Shown piece by piece: positions 18,670 to 27,741 of a stretch of DNA of 64,000 nt. Position 1 is the stretch's first letter, and each line of letters opens with the position of its first letter. The stretch lies in NCBI GenBank assembly GCA_045563055.1, contig JBJKUR010000007.1, forward strand, positions 1 to 64,000, given 5' to 3'. Under the pieces are notes generated by a model, which saw only the letters and a program-made list of their open reading frames with translations, was not told the origin of the DNA and made no database searches. Origin of the DNA: Methylaequor sp045563055 (GTDB lineage: Bacteria > Pseudomonadota > Alphaproteobacteria > Methylaequorales > Methylaequoraceae). Both the position numbers and the translations under genes were made by a program.

Positions 18670-20016
18670 ATGACAAGTAAAAGAAAACAAATAAAAAAAA
18701 TTCCTATTTCAATTTTTTTTTCTAAAGATCAGGTTCCTAAAGATTATAAAAATTTTTTTTTTGAGGAATATGCTTCATATTCAATTTGCAAATCAGATGA
18801 TAGAGTTTGTGTTGATCTTTCAAAACTATCGGGTTTAAATGATCTTCAAAAAAACTACAAATTGTTATTAATTGGTCAGGCAATTAAAAATTCTTGTAAT
18901 TCTGGAGATTTTTTTGTTGATTACTTCGGATGTAAAAAAACAGATATAAAAAATTTTTTTTTAGGATGGTCTTTAGCTGATTATAGTTTTGAAAAATATA
19001 AGTCTAAAAAGAAAAGAAAAAATGATTCAAAAATTTTCCATAATTTTGAAAAAGAGGTAAAGTCTGTTTGCAAATCATATTTCTACACTAGAGATTTGAT
19101 AAATACACCTGCTAATATTTTAGGACCTTATGAGATTTTGCAATCAGCTAAAAAATTTCTTAAAAAGTTTACTTTTGTTGATTCAGTTTCTGGCCCAAAA
19201 CTAGAGAAAAGTTTCCCACTAATTGCAGCTGTTGGTCAAGGAGCAGATAAGGGCAAGCAACCGATTTTAGGTGAATTTAGGTTTAAAAAAAAAATGTCAA
19301 AAAAAAAAGTTTTTTTAATAGGAAAAGGTGTTTCTTTTGATACGGGTGGTTTGAATATCAAAACAGGTTCCGGAATGTCATTAATGAAGAAAGACATGGG
19401 TGGTGCAGCGAATTGCATTGGTCTTGCCAAATTAGTGAGTGACTTTGATTTGAATATCGATCTTACTTTATTGTTATGCTTGGTTGAAAACTCAATATCA
19501 AAAAGATCAATTAGACCCTCCGATATAATAAAAAGTAGAGAGGGCAGTTATGTCGAAATTGGAGATACTGATGCAGAAGGCAGATTAATTCTTGCAGATG
19601 CAATAAGCTATGCATGTGAGAAAAAACCAGACTTAATAATTGATATGGCAACATTAACTGGGGCATCGAGAGTAGCAATGGGCACTGAAGTTCCAAGTTT
19701 TTTTTGCAACGATGATGAACTAGCCATGAAACTGATTGATATTTCTAAGAAAACAGGTGACCCACTTTGGCAGTTACCTTTATGGGAAAATTACTCAGGT
19801 CAGCTAAACTCTGCACACGCAGATTTTAAAAACATAGGAAATACTATGTTTGGTGGAGCAATTACAGCAGCATTATTTTTGGAAAAATTTGTAAAGAATA
19901 TTCCATGGATACATGTGGATCTTATGGCTTGGACTAGAGCAAATAAGTATAGTTCATACGAGGGTGGTGAAGCAATGGGTGTAAGAGCACTTTTAGGACT
20001 TATAAAGAAATTTTAG
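18670..20016 (+). CDS. Leucyl aminopeptidase (M17 family)
   Basis: This 448-residue cytosolic metallopeptidase of family M17 releases N-terminal residues from peptides using two metal ions. Catalytic motifs are clear: VSFDTGGLNIK, MKKDMGGAANC (metal-binding Asp and catalytic Lys region) and the signature DTDAEGRL. The N-terminal regulatory domain is shorter and more divergent than in PepA, so it may be a PepB/YwaD-like alpha-proteobacterial variant. The gene ends with a 4-bp tail-to-tail overlap with the yej peptide-transport operon, and both fit peptide uptake and recycling. The start is the first ATG, with an AT-rich leader shared with the divergent nhaD. Confidence 0.9.
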   Translation: MTSKRKQIKKIPISIFFSKDQVPKDYKNFFFEEYASYSICKSDDRVCVDLSKLSGLNDLQKNYKLLLIGQAIKNSCNSGDFFVDYFGCKKTDIKNFFLGWSLADYSFEKYKSKKKRKNDSKIFHNFEKEVKSVCKSYFYTRDLINTPANILGPYEILQSAKKFLKKFTFVDSVSGPKLEKSFPLIAAVGQGADKGKQPILGEFRFKKKMSKKKVFLIGKGVSFDTGGLNIKTGSGMSLMKKDMGGAANCIGLAKLVSDFDLNIDLTLLLCLVENSISKRSIRPSDIIKSREGSYVEIGDTDAEGRLILADAISYACEKKPDLIIDMATLTGASRVAMGTEVPSFFCNDDELAMKLIDISKKTGDPLWQLPLWENYSGQLNSAHADFKNIGNTMFGGAITAALFLEKFVKNIPWIHVDLMAWTRANKYSSYEGGEAMGVRALLGLIKKF

Positions 20017-21593
20017 AAGTATGCAGAACTTAGCAAACGTTTTGTATAATCGCTTTTAGGCTTCGAGAATATCTTCTTCTTTTCCTCAAACTCAACGATT
20101 TTTCCTGATTTCATTACCATAATTTTATCTGATAAAGCTCTTATAATTTTTAAATCATGACTAATAAATATGTAGGTTAATATCTTTTCATCCTGAAGTT
20201 TTAAAAGTAAGTCGACTATCTGAGATTGAACAGTCATGTCAAGTGCACTAGTAGGTTCGTCAAGAATTATCAATTCTGGATTTAAAATGAGAGCACGGGC
20301 AATAGCGATTCTTTGACGTTGTCCACCAGAAAACTCATGTGGATATCGTGATAACATTGATGGATCAAGGCCAACGTCGTTAATGATTTTTTTTGTTAAA
20401 TCTATCATTTCTTTTTTTGTTTTCTCTTTATAGTGAACCTCAAGACCTTCGCTTACGATATCTTGAATTGTAAGTCTTGGACTTAAAGATGCGAAAGGAT
20501 CTTGAAATATTATTTGAATGTTTTTACGGTAAGATCTAAAGTCTTTTTCCTCAAGCTTTGAAATATTTTTATTTTTAAAAAAGAAATTTCCCTCAGAAGA
20601 TATAAGTTTTATTATGGCTTGAGCAATAGAACTTTTTCCGGAACCACTTTCGCCTACAATTCCTAAAGTTTCACCTCTGGCAATTTCAAAACTTAGATTT
20701 TTAACTGCTTGAAAATCATTATCTTTATTTTTAAAGAAAAAACTATTTGTAGTTTTATAAAAAACATTGAGATTCTTCACTGATAAAATAGTCTCATTTT
20801 TTCTTTTAATTAATTTTTTTTCTCTTGGTTCAGAGTTGATAAGCTTTTTGGTATAAATGTGTTTGGGCTGACTGAACACTTTTGAGGTTATATTTTGCTC
20901 AACAATCTTACCCTTTTCCATAACACACACTCTATTTGCAATTTTTTTTACAATTCCTAAGTCATGAGTAATAAGAAGGAGAGACATTTTATATTTCTTT
21001 CTTAATTTATCTAGTAGATCTAAGATTTGTTTTTGAATTGTAACGTCAAGTGCAGTTGTTGGTTCATCGGCAATCAGAAGGTCAGGGTTATTTGCTATCG
21101 CCATTGCAATCATCACTCTTTGTCTTTGCCCTCCAGATAGTTGATGAGGATAGTGAGATAATCTTACTTCAGGATTTTCTATTCCAACTTCTTTTAGTAG
21201 ATTTATACATTTAGATTTACTCGATTTCTCATTTTTTGAAAAGCATTCACTAATTTGTTTTTCAATATTGTGAAGAGGGTTTAAAGATGTCATTGGTTCT
21301 TGAAAAATCATCGAGATTTTTCTTCCTCTAATATTTTGTAAATTAGATTCATCTAAATTTAGTAGATTCTTTTTTTCATAAATTGCATGACCAGAGATTT
21401 TAAGTTGTGAATTCGATTTAATTAATCTCATAATTGTTAGGGCCGTTACAGATTTTCCAGATCCACTTTCGCCAACAATTGCAAAACATTCCCCTCTATT
21501 AATTTTAAAATTACTGTCCTTAACGGCGGTTACTGTCTGTCCATTGAATTCAAAAGTAATATTTAAGTTTTTTATTTCCAGTATGGTTTGCAT
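20013..21593 (-). CDS. yejF: Oligopeptide ABC transporter ATPase, YejF-type double domain
   Basis: YejF energises peptide (microcin C-type) uptake. The 526-residue protein has two complete ABC cassettes in one chain. The first has Walker A GESGSGKS near residue 41 and signature LSGGQRQRV. The second has Walker A GESGSGKSS near residue 315 and signature FSGGQRQRI, each followed by an aspartate-rich Walker B (LIADEPTTALD; IILDEPTSALD). The tandem layout is what separates YejF from DppD/DppF pairs. It is the last gene of the operon, one base after the yejE stop, and overlaps the end of the convergent leucyl aminopeptidase by four bases. Confidence 0.93.
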   Translation of the reverse strand: MQTILEIKNLNITFEFNGQTVTAVKDSNFKINRGECFAIVGESGSGKSVTALTIMRLIKSNSQLKISGHAIYEKKNLLNLDESNLQNIRGRKISMIFQEPMTSLNPLHNIEKQISECFSKNEKSSKSKCINLLKEVGIENPEVRLSHYPHQLSGGQRQRVMIAMAIANNPDLLIADEPTTALDVTIQKQILDLLDKLRKKYKMSLLLITHDLGIVKKIANRVCVMEKGKIVEQNITSKVFSQPKHIYTKKLINSEPREKKLIKRKNETILSVKNLNVFYKTTNSFFFKNKDNDFQAVKNLSFEIARGETLGIVGESGSGKSSIAQAIIKLISSEGNFFFKNKNISKLEEKDFRSYRKNIQIIFQDPFASLSPRLTIQDIVSEGLEVHYKEKTKKEMIDLTKKIINDVGLDPSMLSRYPHEFSGGQRQRIAIARALILNPELIILDEPTSALDMTVQSQIVDLLLKLQDEKILTYIFISHDLKIIRALSDKIMVMKSGKIVEFEEKKKIFSKPKSDYTKRLLSSAYF

Positions 21594-21594
21594 T

Positions 21595-22617
21595 TTAAAT
21601 TACCTTTCTAGGATCAAATGCATCTCTAACAGCTTCACCAATAAAAACTAATAAGCTAAGTTGTAAAGAAAGGGTAATAAATGCCGATAGACCCAGCCAA
21701 GGAGCCTGTAAATTAGCTTTTCCCTGAGCAACCATTTCTCCTAAGGAAGCGGATCCAGGTGGCAAACCAAACCCCAAGAAATCTAGAGAAGTAAGCGTAG
21801 CTATTGATCCTGAAAGAATAAAAGGCATAAGTGTCAATGTTGCAACCATAGCATTTGGAAGCACATGCTTAAACATTAACTTTGTGTTTTTGACTCCAAG
21901 TGCTTTGGCGGCCTTTACATACTCAAAGTTTCTAGCTCTTAAAAACTCAGCCCTTACAACCCCTTCAAGTGACATCCAACTAAATAAAAGCATAATAAAC
22001 AAAAGAATCCAGAAACTAGGTTCAATAAAACTAGAAATGATAATAAGTAAATACAAAACTGGTAAACCTGACCAAATTTCTATAAATCTTTGACCAAATA
22101 AGTCAATTTTTCCTCCATAGAAACCCTGAACTCCTCCTACAAGAATACCAATAAGACTAGATAGTATAGTTAATGTTAGACCAAAAAAAACAGAGATTCT
22201 AAAGCCATAAATTAGTCTTGCTAATACATCTCTGCCTTGGTCATCAGTTCCTAATAAATTTTCAAAGGAGGGAGGAGATGGAGATGGAACTTTCAAATCA
22301 TAATTAATTGTGTCATAGGAATATTCGATTAACGGCATAACTGAAAATCCTTTTTTGTTTATTAAACTTTTAACATAAGGGTCTTTATAATCAGCTTCTG
22401 TTTCAAACTCTCCACCATAATAAGTTTCAGGAATCTTTTCCAAAACTGGAAAATGTATTTGACTTTTGAAAACAACAAGAATGGGCTTGTCGTTTGCAAT
22501 AAATTCAGCAAAAATAGAAATTAAAACTAATACAGAAAAGGCTAAAGCTGAATAATATCCTCTTTTATTTGCTCTAAAATTTCGTAATCTTCTAATGGTT
22601 AATGGGGAGACGTTCAC
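21595..22617 (-). CDS. yejE: Oligopeptide ABC transporter permease YejE
   Basis: A 340-residue inner-membrane permease of the binding-protein-dependent type. It has an N-terminal transmembrane helix (SALAFSVLVLISIFAEFIA), a periplasmic segment carrying KIPETYYGGEFETEADYKDP (typical of YejE), LLGTDDQGRDVLARLIYGFR, and five C-terminal helices. The EAA-type coupling loop KALGVKNTKLMFKHVLPNAM contacts the ATPase. It pairs with YejB to form the channel. Its start overlaps the yejB stop by one base. Confidence 0.93.
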   Translation of the reverse strand: MNVSPLTIRRLRNFRANKRGYYSALAFSVLVLISIFAEFIANDKPILVVFKSQIHFPVLEKIPETYYGGEFETEADYKDPYVKSLINKKGFSVMPLIEYSYDTINYDLKVPSPSPPSFENLLGTDDQGRDVLARLIYGFRISVFFGLTLTILSSLIGILVGGVQGFYGGKIDLFGQRFIEIWSGLPVLYLLIIISSFIEPSFWILLFIMLLFSWMSLEGVVRAEFLRARNFEYVKAAKALGVKNTKLMFKHVLPNAMVATLTLMPFILSGSIATLTSLDFLGFGLPPGSASLGEMVAQGKANLQAPWLGLSAFITLSLQLSLLVFIGEAVRDAFDPRKVI

Positions 22618-23723
22618 TAATTTCCTCTGCTTTCAAAATCAATCCTTGGGTCAATTAACACATATGTTAGGTCGCTAATCAGTCTCAGCAGTAAACCAAT
22701 TAATGTAAAAATATATAAACTTCCAAATACAACAGGATAATCTCTTCCAAGTGCTGCTTCAAAACCTAGAAGTCCAAGACCATCTAATGAAAAAATAACT
22801 TCAATAAGTAGAGACGATGTAAAAAGAATATTTATAAAAGCTGATGGAAAGCCTGAAATAACAATTAGCATTGCGTTTCTAAACACATGCCCATAAAGAA
22901 CTTTTTGTTCACTTACACCCTTAGCCCTTGCAGTTAAAACATACTGTTTGTTAATTTCATCAAGGAAAGAGTTTTTTGTTAACATAGTAAGACTTGCAAA
23001 CCCTCCTATTATCATCGCAAGTACTGGGAGTGCTAGATGCCAGAAATAGTCAATAATTTTTTTTGGGAAGGAAAGTTTTTCCCAATTATCAGAAACCAAT
23101 CCTCTCAAAGGAAAAATATCTAGGTAACTCCCTCCTGCAAAAATAACTATCAAAAAAATTGCAAATAGAAACCCTGGAATTGCATAGCCAACTATTATTA
23201 GAGAGGAAGAGTAGATATCGAATTTAGATCCATCTCTTACAGCTTTTTTAATACCTAAAGGAATTGAAATTAAATATACAAACAAAGTTGTCCATAGGCC
23301 AAGTGAAATTGAAACAGGTAACTTTTCTAGTATTAATGATATAACACTTTGGTCTTTGTAGAAGCTTTCACCAAAGTCAAAAACTAAATAATTCTTTAGC
23401 ATTTCAAAAAACCTTTGAAGAGGTGGTTTATCAAAGCCGTATTGTTTTTCTAATTCTTTTATTAAATCTGGGTCGATTCCCTGAGAACCTCTATATTTAC
23501 TTTCTTGAGTGCTAAAGTTTTTTTGAGATTGATTGTTTGATAGTTGTTCTCCACCAGAAGAAGTAAATCTTTCGGTCACAGATACATCAGTGCCTTTAAT
23601 TTGAGCAATAGCTTTCTCAACAGGACCACCAGGAGCAGCCTGAATAATGAGGAAATTTACTGCCAATATTCCAAATAGAGTTGGAATGATTAGAAAGAGT
23701 CTTTTAATAATATAGTTTAACAT
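22617..23723 (-). CDS. yejB: Oligopeptide ABC transporter permease YejB
   Basis: A 368-residue inner-membrane permease partner of YejE. It starts MLNYIIKRLFLIIPTLFGIL and has the family DFGESFYKDQSV segment, six predicted helices and the coupling loop ARAKGVSEQKVLYGHVFRNAM. Relative to DppB-type permeases it has the extra periplasmic insert (about residues 40-95, with KGTDVSVTERFTSSGGEQ) that characterises YejB. It overlaps yejA and yejE by one base on either side, indicating tight co-translation. Confidence 0.93.
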   Translation of the reverse strand: MLNYIIKRLFLIIPTLFGILAVNFLIIQAAPGGPVEKAIAQIKGTDVSVTERFTSSGGEQLSNNQSQKNFSTQESKYRGSQGIDPDLIKELEKQYGFDKPPLQRFFEMLKNYLVFDFGESFYKDQSVISLILEKLPVSISLGLWTTLFVYLISIPLGIKKAVRDGSKFDIYSSSLIIVGYAIPGFLFAIFLIVIFAGGSYLDIFPLRGLVSDNWEKLSFPKKIIDYFWHLALPVLAMIIGGFASLTMLTKNSFLDEINKQYVLTARAKGVSEQKVLYGHVFRNAMLIVISGFPSAFINILFTSSLLIEVIFSLDGLGLLGFEAALGRDYPVVFGSLYIFTLIGLLLRLISDLTYVLIDPRIDFESRGN

Positions 23724-25666
23724 TAGCTTGTTTTTCTTTTAATCTTCCACAAGATAAATAATAAGAAAATTAATAGCAGATAATAAATTGAATTGTCTTT
23801 TTTATTTTTTTTATTGTTAGTGGGAGAAGAAGTCTCTTCCATATTCTGAGCTTTCTCAGGGTCAAACCACCAAAAATCAAAACCCAAATCATATTTTGGA
23901 GAAATCTTTGGTCTAGAAATTTTATTCCAATAGGCCACCCTATAATGTCCAATATGAAATTGAGGAATTAGATAATAATTGAATAACAATATTCTATCTA
24001 AAACCTTTGTATATGTTACGAGTTCTTTTCTCGATTTTGCACTAATAAGTTTATCAATTATTTCATCTATAACCGGATTTTTTACTCCCATATAATTAGG
24101 ACTAGCTTTTTGATCGGCTGTTGCTGATCCCCAGTAATTTTTTTGTTCATTACCTGGAGAAATTATCGAGCCATAATTTACAACAATCATATCGTAATCG
24201 AAATCCTCAAGTCTTCTTATATATTGGGAATCATCTTGAACTGTTCTAATAGAGACATTTATGCCTAGTTTCTTCAAATTTCTTTTCATAGGCAGAACAA
24301 TTCTCTCAAAAAGAGGAGATCTAAGTAGAATTTCAAATTCAAAAACCTCGCCTGTTTTTTTATTTGTTAATACATCATTTTTTATTATCCACCCTTCTTG
24401 TTTAAGAATTCGCCTAGCAATTCTAAGGTTCTTTCTTATACCATTTTCTTGGTTTGTATTAGGTGGAGTGAAAATAGTTGTAAAAACTTCATCAGGTATT
24501 TTCCCTCTATATTTTTCAAGAATAGTTAATTCTTCATTTCCAGGTAAATCTTGCGATGCAAGTTCTGAGTTATCAAAAAAACTTTTTGTCCTCGTGTAAG
24601 CATTGTAAAATAAGTTTCTGTTTGACCATTCAAAATCAAATGTATAGGTTAGGGCCTTTCTGACATTTCTATTCATGAATATAGATTTTCGCATATTGAA
24701 AGCAAATCCCTGCATTCCACTAGGTCTATAGTATTTGATTTCTTCAACTTTTACTTTACCTTCATTTACTGCTCCGAATTCATAAGCTGTTGCCCAGCTT
24801 TTAGATGAGTTTTCTTGTTTGAAATCATACGCTCCAGATTTAAATGCCTCTAATGCAACAGTTTCGTCTCTGTAGTAATCGTAATGAATAGTTTCAAAAT
24901 TGTAGCGGCCAATATTTACATTTAAATCCTTACCCCAGTAATCTTGATTTTTCTTTAAAGTTATACTTCTTCCTGCCTTAACATCTGATATTAGATAAGG
25001 CCCGCTTCCTAATGGGGCTACGAGAGTAGTTTTGCTGAAGTCTTTACTATCCCAATCTTTTTTTGAGAATATCGGGAGTTGGTAACCAATTATTAAGGGA
25101 AGCTCGGGGTTAGGGTCTCCCTTAAAAAAAAATTTAACTTCATTTTTACTGATTTTTTCTACTTTTTTTACCTGACCCCAATAGGTTTTATATATAGGAT
25201 GTCCTTTTGCAATGATAGTTTCAAATGAAAATTTTACATCTTCAGGTGAAATTTTAGTTCCGTCAGAAAATTTGGCTTCCTTCCTTATTTTAAATGCTAC
25301 CCAAGATCTGTCAGATGGAACCTTAACACCCTCAGCAATTAGACCATACTGACTAAATGGTTCATCAAATGAAGATTTCATTAAGGTTTCAAAAAGATAT
25401 GCTGATTGGTAAGCTGCAACTCCTTTAAGAATATAAGGATTTAAATTGTCGAAAGTTCCTATGGAAAATCTATTTATTTTTCCGCCTTTAAAGGCATTTT
25501 CATTAGCATAGTCAAATTTTTTAAAATCCTTCTTGTATTTTAAATCACCATGCATAGCTATGCCATGCCTGTATTCTTGTGAATATACAAAGGTAAGGTT
25601 AAAAAAAAATACAATAATGATACTAAAAATATGTTTCAAAGTTTTCCTATTTATTAAGATATTCAA
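23723..25666 (-). CDS. yejA: Oligopeptide-binding protein YejA with C-terminal membrane helix
   Basis: This 647-residue extracellular solute-binding protein (family 5) captures peptides in the periplasm for YejBEF. A signal peptide (residues about 10-29, ending TFVYSQ) is followed by HGIAMHGDLKY and FKGGKINRFSIGTFDNLNPYI, typical of YejA. Unusually, after the binding domain there is a polar linker (SSPTNNKKNKKDN) and then a hydrophobic segment YYLLLIFLLFILWK ending in KRKTS. This would anchor the protein to the inner membrane by its C-terminus. The start lies inside the upstream gene with a 20 bp overlap. The frame is otherwise intact. Confidence 0.92.
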   Translation of the reverse strand: MNILINRKTLKHIFSIIIVFFFNLTFVYSQEYRHGIAMHGDLKYKKDFKKFDYANENAFKGGKINRFSIGTFDNLNPYILKGVAAYQSAYLFETLMKSSFDEPFSQYGLIAEGVKVPSDRSWVAFKIRKEAKFSDGTKISPEDVKFSFETIIAKGHPIYKTYWGQVKKVEKISKNEVKFFFKGDPNPELPLIIGYQLPIFSKKDWDSKDFSKTTLVAPLGSGPYLISDVKAGRSITLKKNQDYWGKDLNVNIGRYNFETIHYDYYRDETVALEAFKSGAYDFKQENSSKSWATAYEFGAVNEGKVKVEEIKYYRPSGMQGFAFNMRKSIFMNRNVRKALTYTFDFEWSNRNLFYNAYTRTKSFFDNSELASQDLPGNEELTILEKYRGKIPDEVFTTIFTPPNTNQENGIRKNLRIARRILKQEGWIIKNDVLTNKKTGEVFEFEILLRSPLFERIVLPMKRNLKKLGINVSIRTVQDDSQYIRRLEDFDYDMIVVNYGSIISPGNEQKNYWGSATADQKASPNYMGVKNPVIDEIIDKLISAKSRKELVTYTKVLDRILLFNYYLIPQFHIGHYRVAYWNKISRPKISPKYDLGFDFWWFDPEKAQNMEETSSPTNNKKNKKDNSIYYLLLIFLLFILWKIKRKTS

Positions 25667-26423
25667 GTGTTTTTTTATGGTGATTTTTTTCTATGGATGC
25701 AATAACTTTTCCATCCGATTCCAGATTAAGTTCTTTTCCTTCCCAATCTGTAATAACTCCACCTTGTTCTTTTATAAGCGCTACCTGAGCAAGATAATCC
25801 CATGGTTTCATATTTGCCTCTATGATCAAGTCAACTTTTCCAGATAAAAGCAACCCATATGAGAAACAATCACTACCAAAAACTGGGAATCTTACTTTGT
25901 GGTAGATATTTTTTATTTTTTTTTCAAATTCTTTATCAAACATTAGCAAGGAAGTTGACGCGACAATTAATTGATTATATTTTTTTCTACGATGAATCTT
26001 ATTACATTTTTCTTCATTTAGTTTGACTCCTATATTCACCCCCCCACACCATCTTTTCTCTAATATAGGAATATCAATAACTCCTAGGATCGGTTTATTA
26101 TTTTTCATACAACTTATTAGAGTGCCAAAAATGGGTTTTCCAGCAATAAAATTATGTGTTCCATCTAGCGGATCAATAATCCAAGTGTATTTACTTTCTT
26201 TTTTCTCAAATCCAAATTCCTCTCCAATAAGGTTATGAGAAGGGAATTTTGAATTCAAATTTTCCTTAAACATAAGTTCTATTTCCTTGTCAATGTCTGT
26301 GACCAAGGAACCATCTTCCTTTTCCTCAATTTTTAAAGGTTCAAAAAATTTTTTTTTTAAGATTTTTCTACTTTTATCTGCGAAAAAATTAGCGAAACTC
26401 AACAGTTCATTAATTTCAATCAT
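25647..26423 (-). CDS. Inositol monophosphatase family protein, likely histidinol-phosphatase
   Basis: A 258-residue Mg-dependent phosphatase of the IMPase fold. Visible motifs are GSLVTDIDKE, GEEFGFE, the metal-binding DPLDGTHNF and the second signature WDYLAQVALIKEQGG. Sequence around GKPIFGTLI and LEKRWCGG resembles the HisN group, so histidinol-phosphate hydrolysis is the most likely activity. Inositol-1-phosphatase or sugar-phosphatase activity is not excluded, hence no symbol. It overlaps the preceding cytochrome gene by 4 bp (ATGA) and the following yejA by 20 bp, so it belongs to a six-gene operon. Its link to peptide transport is unclear. Confidence 0.85.
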   Translation of the reverse strand: MIEINELLSFANFFADKSRKILKKKFFEPLKIEEKEDGSLVTDIDKEIELMFKENLNSKFPSHNLIGEEFGFEKKESKYTWIIDPLDGTHNFIAGKPIFGTLISCMKNNKPILGVIDIPILEKRWCGGVNIGVKLNEEKCNKIHRRKKYNQLIVASTSLLMFDKEFEKKIKNIYHKVRFPVFGSDCFSYGLLLSGKVDLIIEANMKPWDYLAQVALIKEQGGVITDWEGKELNLESDGKVIASIEKNHHKKTLEYLNK

Positions 26424-26938
26424 TTCAATGATTCTAAAAAGGATATGAGGTTGACTCTATCACTTTCTTTTTTTAGACCTTTGTAAACCATTTTGGTGCC
26501 TTTGACGTATTCTTTAGGGTTTTCAAGAAAAAAAAATAGTTCCGAGCGCGTCCAATTTTTGTTTAACTCAGACAATGCATCAGAGTACTTATAATCTTTT
26601 ATTATGGCTACTTCTCTATTTATAAGTCCCCAGAGCGGAGGACCAGTTTTAATCTTTAAATTAGTGCTAAAATCGTGGCATGCTTGGCATTGTTTTGATA
26701 ATTTTTTTCCTTTTACTATATCAGCAGGTTTAAATAAAGAATCAAAATCAATAGCCTCAGATAATGAAATTATTTTTTCATTAATTTTCATTTTTCCCTC
26801 ACTTGTTTCTATTTCTTTGCTAATAATTTCGAATCCTTTCTTTGCATTACTATCATCGTGGTAAGATATTTCATCAAAAACTTTAAAAGACTGAAACAAA
26901 ATAAGTATGGAAATAATTGGAAGAAAATATTTATTCAT
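26420..26938 (-). CDS. Membrane-anchored class I cytochrome c
   Basis: This 172-residue protein begins with a hydrophobic segment (FLPIISILILFQSF) that serves as signal or anchor. After a linker of about 70 residues comes a mono-haem class I cytochrome c domain. The haem-binding motif is CQACH, followed by TGPPLWGLINREV, the YSDALSEL helix and a distal-ligand methionine in VKGTKMVYKGL. The arrangement resembles alphaproteobacterial CycM or cytochrome c552-type electron carriers between the bc1 complex and oxidase. It heads the minus-strand operon that includes the HisN-like gene and yejABEF, and is divergent from kdsB across 45 bp. Confidence 0.88.
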   Translation of the reverse strand: MNKYFLPIISILILFQSFKVFDEISYHDDSNAKKGFEIISKEIETSEGKMKINEKIISLSEAIDFDSLFKPADIVKGKKLSKQCQACHDFSTNLKIKTGPPLWGLINREVAIIKDYKYSDALSELNKNWTRSELFFFLENPKEYVKGTKMVYKGLKKESDRVNLISFLESLK

Positions 26939-26983
26939 GGTGTTTTAATGGGTACAATTTCATTATATAAATAATCAGATATT

Positions 26984-27730
26984 GTGACCAATAAAAATAA
27001 AAAAAAAATAAGCCCAATTGTCATTATTCCAGCAAGATTAGAGTCATCTAGATTAAAAAAGAAGTTACTAAGAACGTTAAATGGCAAACCAATCATTGTA
27101 AGAACGTCTAAACTGGCTGAAAACTTAAAGATTGGCAACGTTATAGTGGGTACAGATAGTAAAGAGATATTGAATATTTGTAGAAAAAATAAGATTGAAT
27201 CAGTTCTTACAAAAAAAACTCATTTGAGTGGAACTGATAGAGTATATGAAGTTTATCAATCAATTAAAAAGTCCTATGATGTAATAATAAATCTTCAAGG
27301 TGATTTACCAGTTTTTGGAAAGAGAGTCTTCTCACAATTAATCGAACTATTCAATGATACTTCGGTCGAGATTGGATCGGCTGTATGTGATTTAAGTGGA
27401 AATGAGTTAGATGATAAAAATGTAGTTAAAGCAGTGGTGAAATTGAATGAGGAAGAAAATGGCTATGCATTGGATTTTAGAAGAGATTCTGGATTAAAAA
27501 AAAATGTATATCATCATATTGGAATTTATGCATTTAGACCTGAGGCTCTGAAAAAGTTTGTTCAATTACCTCAATCTAATAATGAAAAAAATAGGAGTCT
27601 TGAACAAATGAGAGCTTTGGACCATAAAATGAAGATTAAATTGACTAAAGTATCTAATGCTCTTCCTAGTATAGATACAATAGAAGATTTGAGAAAAATT
27701 AGATTGCATTTTAAAAAAAATAAACTTTAA
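26984..27730 (+). CDS. kdsB: 3-deoxy-manno-octulosonate cytidylyltransferase
   Basis: KdsB activates Kdo to CMP-Kdo for lipid A-Kdo synthesis in the cytosol. The 248-residue length is standard. Motifs are IIPARLESSRL (nucleotide-binding), GKPIIVRTSKLAE, INLQGDLP, and the region YHHIGIYAFRPEALKKF with SLEQMRALDHKMKI. The frame opens with GTG at 26984; no ATG lies between it and the conserved IIPARLESSRL strand, so GTG is the probable start. pheA follows 12 bp downstream on the same strand. Confidence 0.94.
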   Translation: MTNKNKKKISPIVIIPARLESSRLKKKLLRTLNGKPIIVRTSKLAENLKIGNVIVGTDSKEILNICRKNKIESVLTKKTHLSGTDRVYEVYQSIKKSYDVIINLQGDLPVFGKRVFSQLIELFNDTSVEIGSAVCDLSGNELDDKNVVKAVVKLNEEENGYALDFRRDSGLKKNVYHHIGIYAFRPEALKKFVQLPQSNNEKNRSLEQMRALDHKMKIKLTKVSNALPSIDTIEDLRKIRLHFKKNKL

Positions 27731-27741
27731 TCACCAAAAGA

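Noticed and set aside
24261..24599. Long plus-strand open frame inside yejA
   Set aside because: It is antisense to a well-supported gene and shows no protein-like motif; a shadow frame. The same applies to other antisense frames such as 26604-26864 and 37667-37927.
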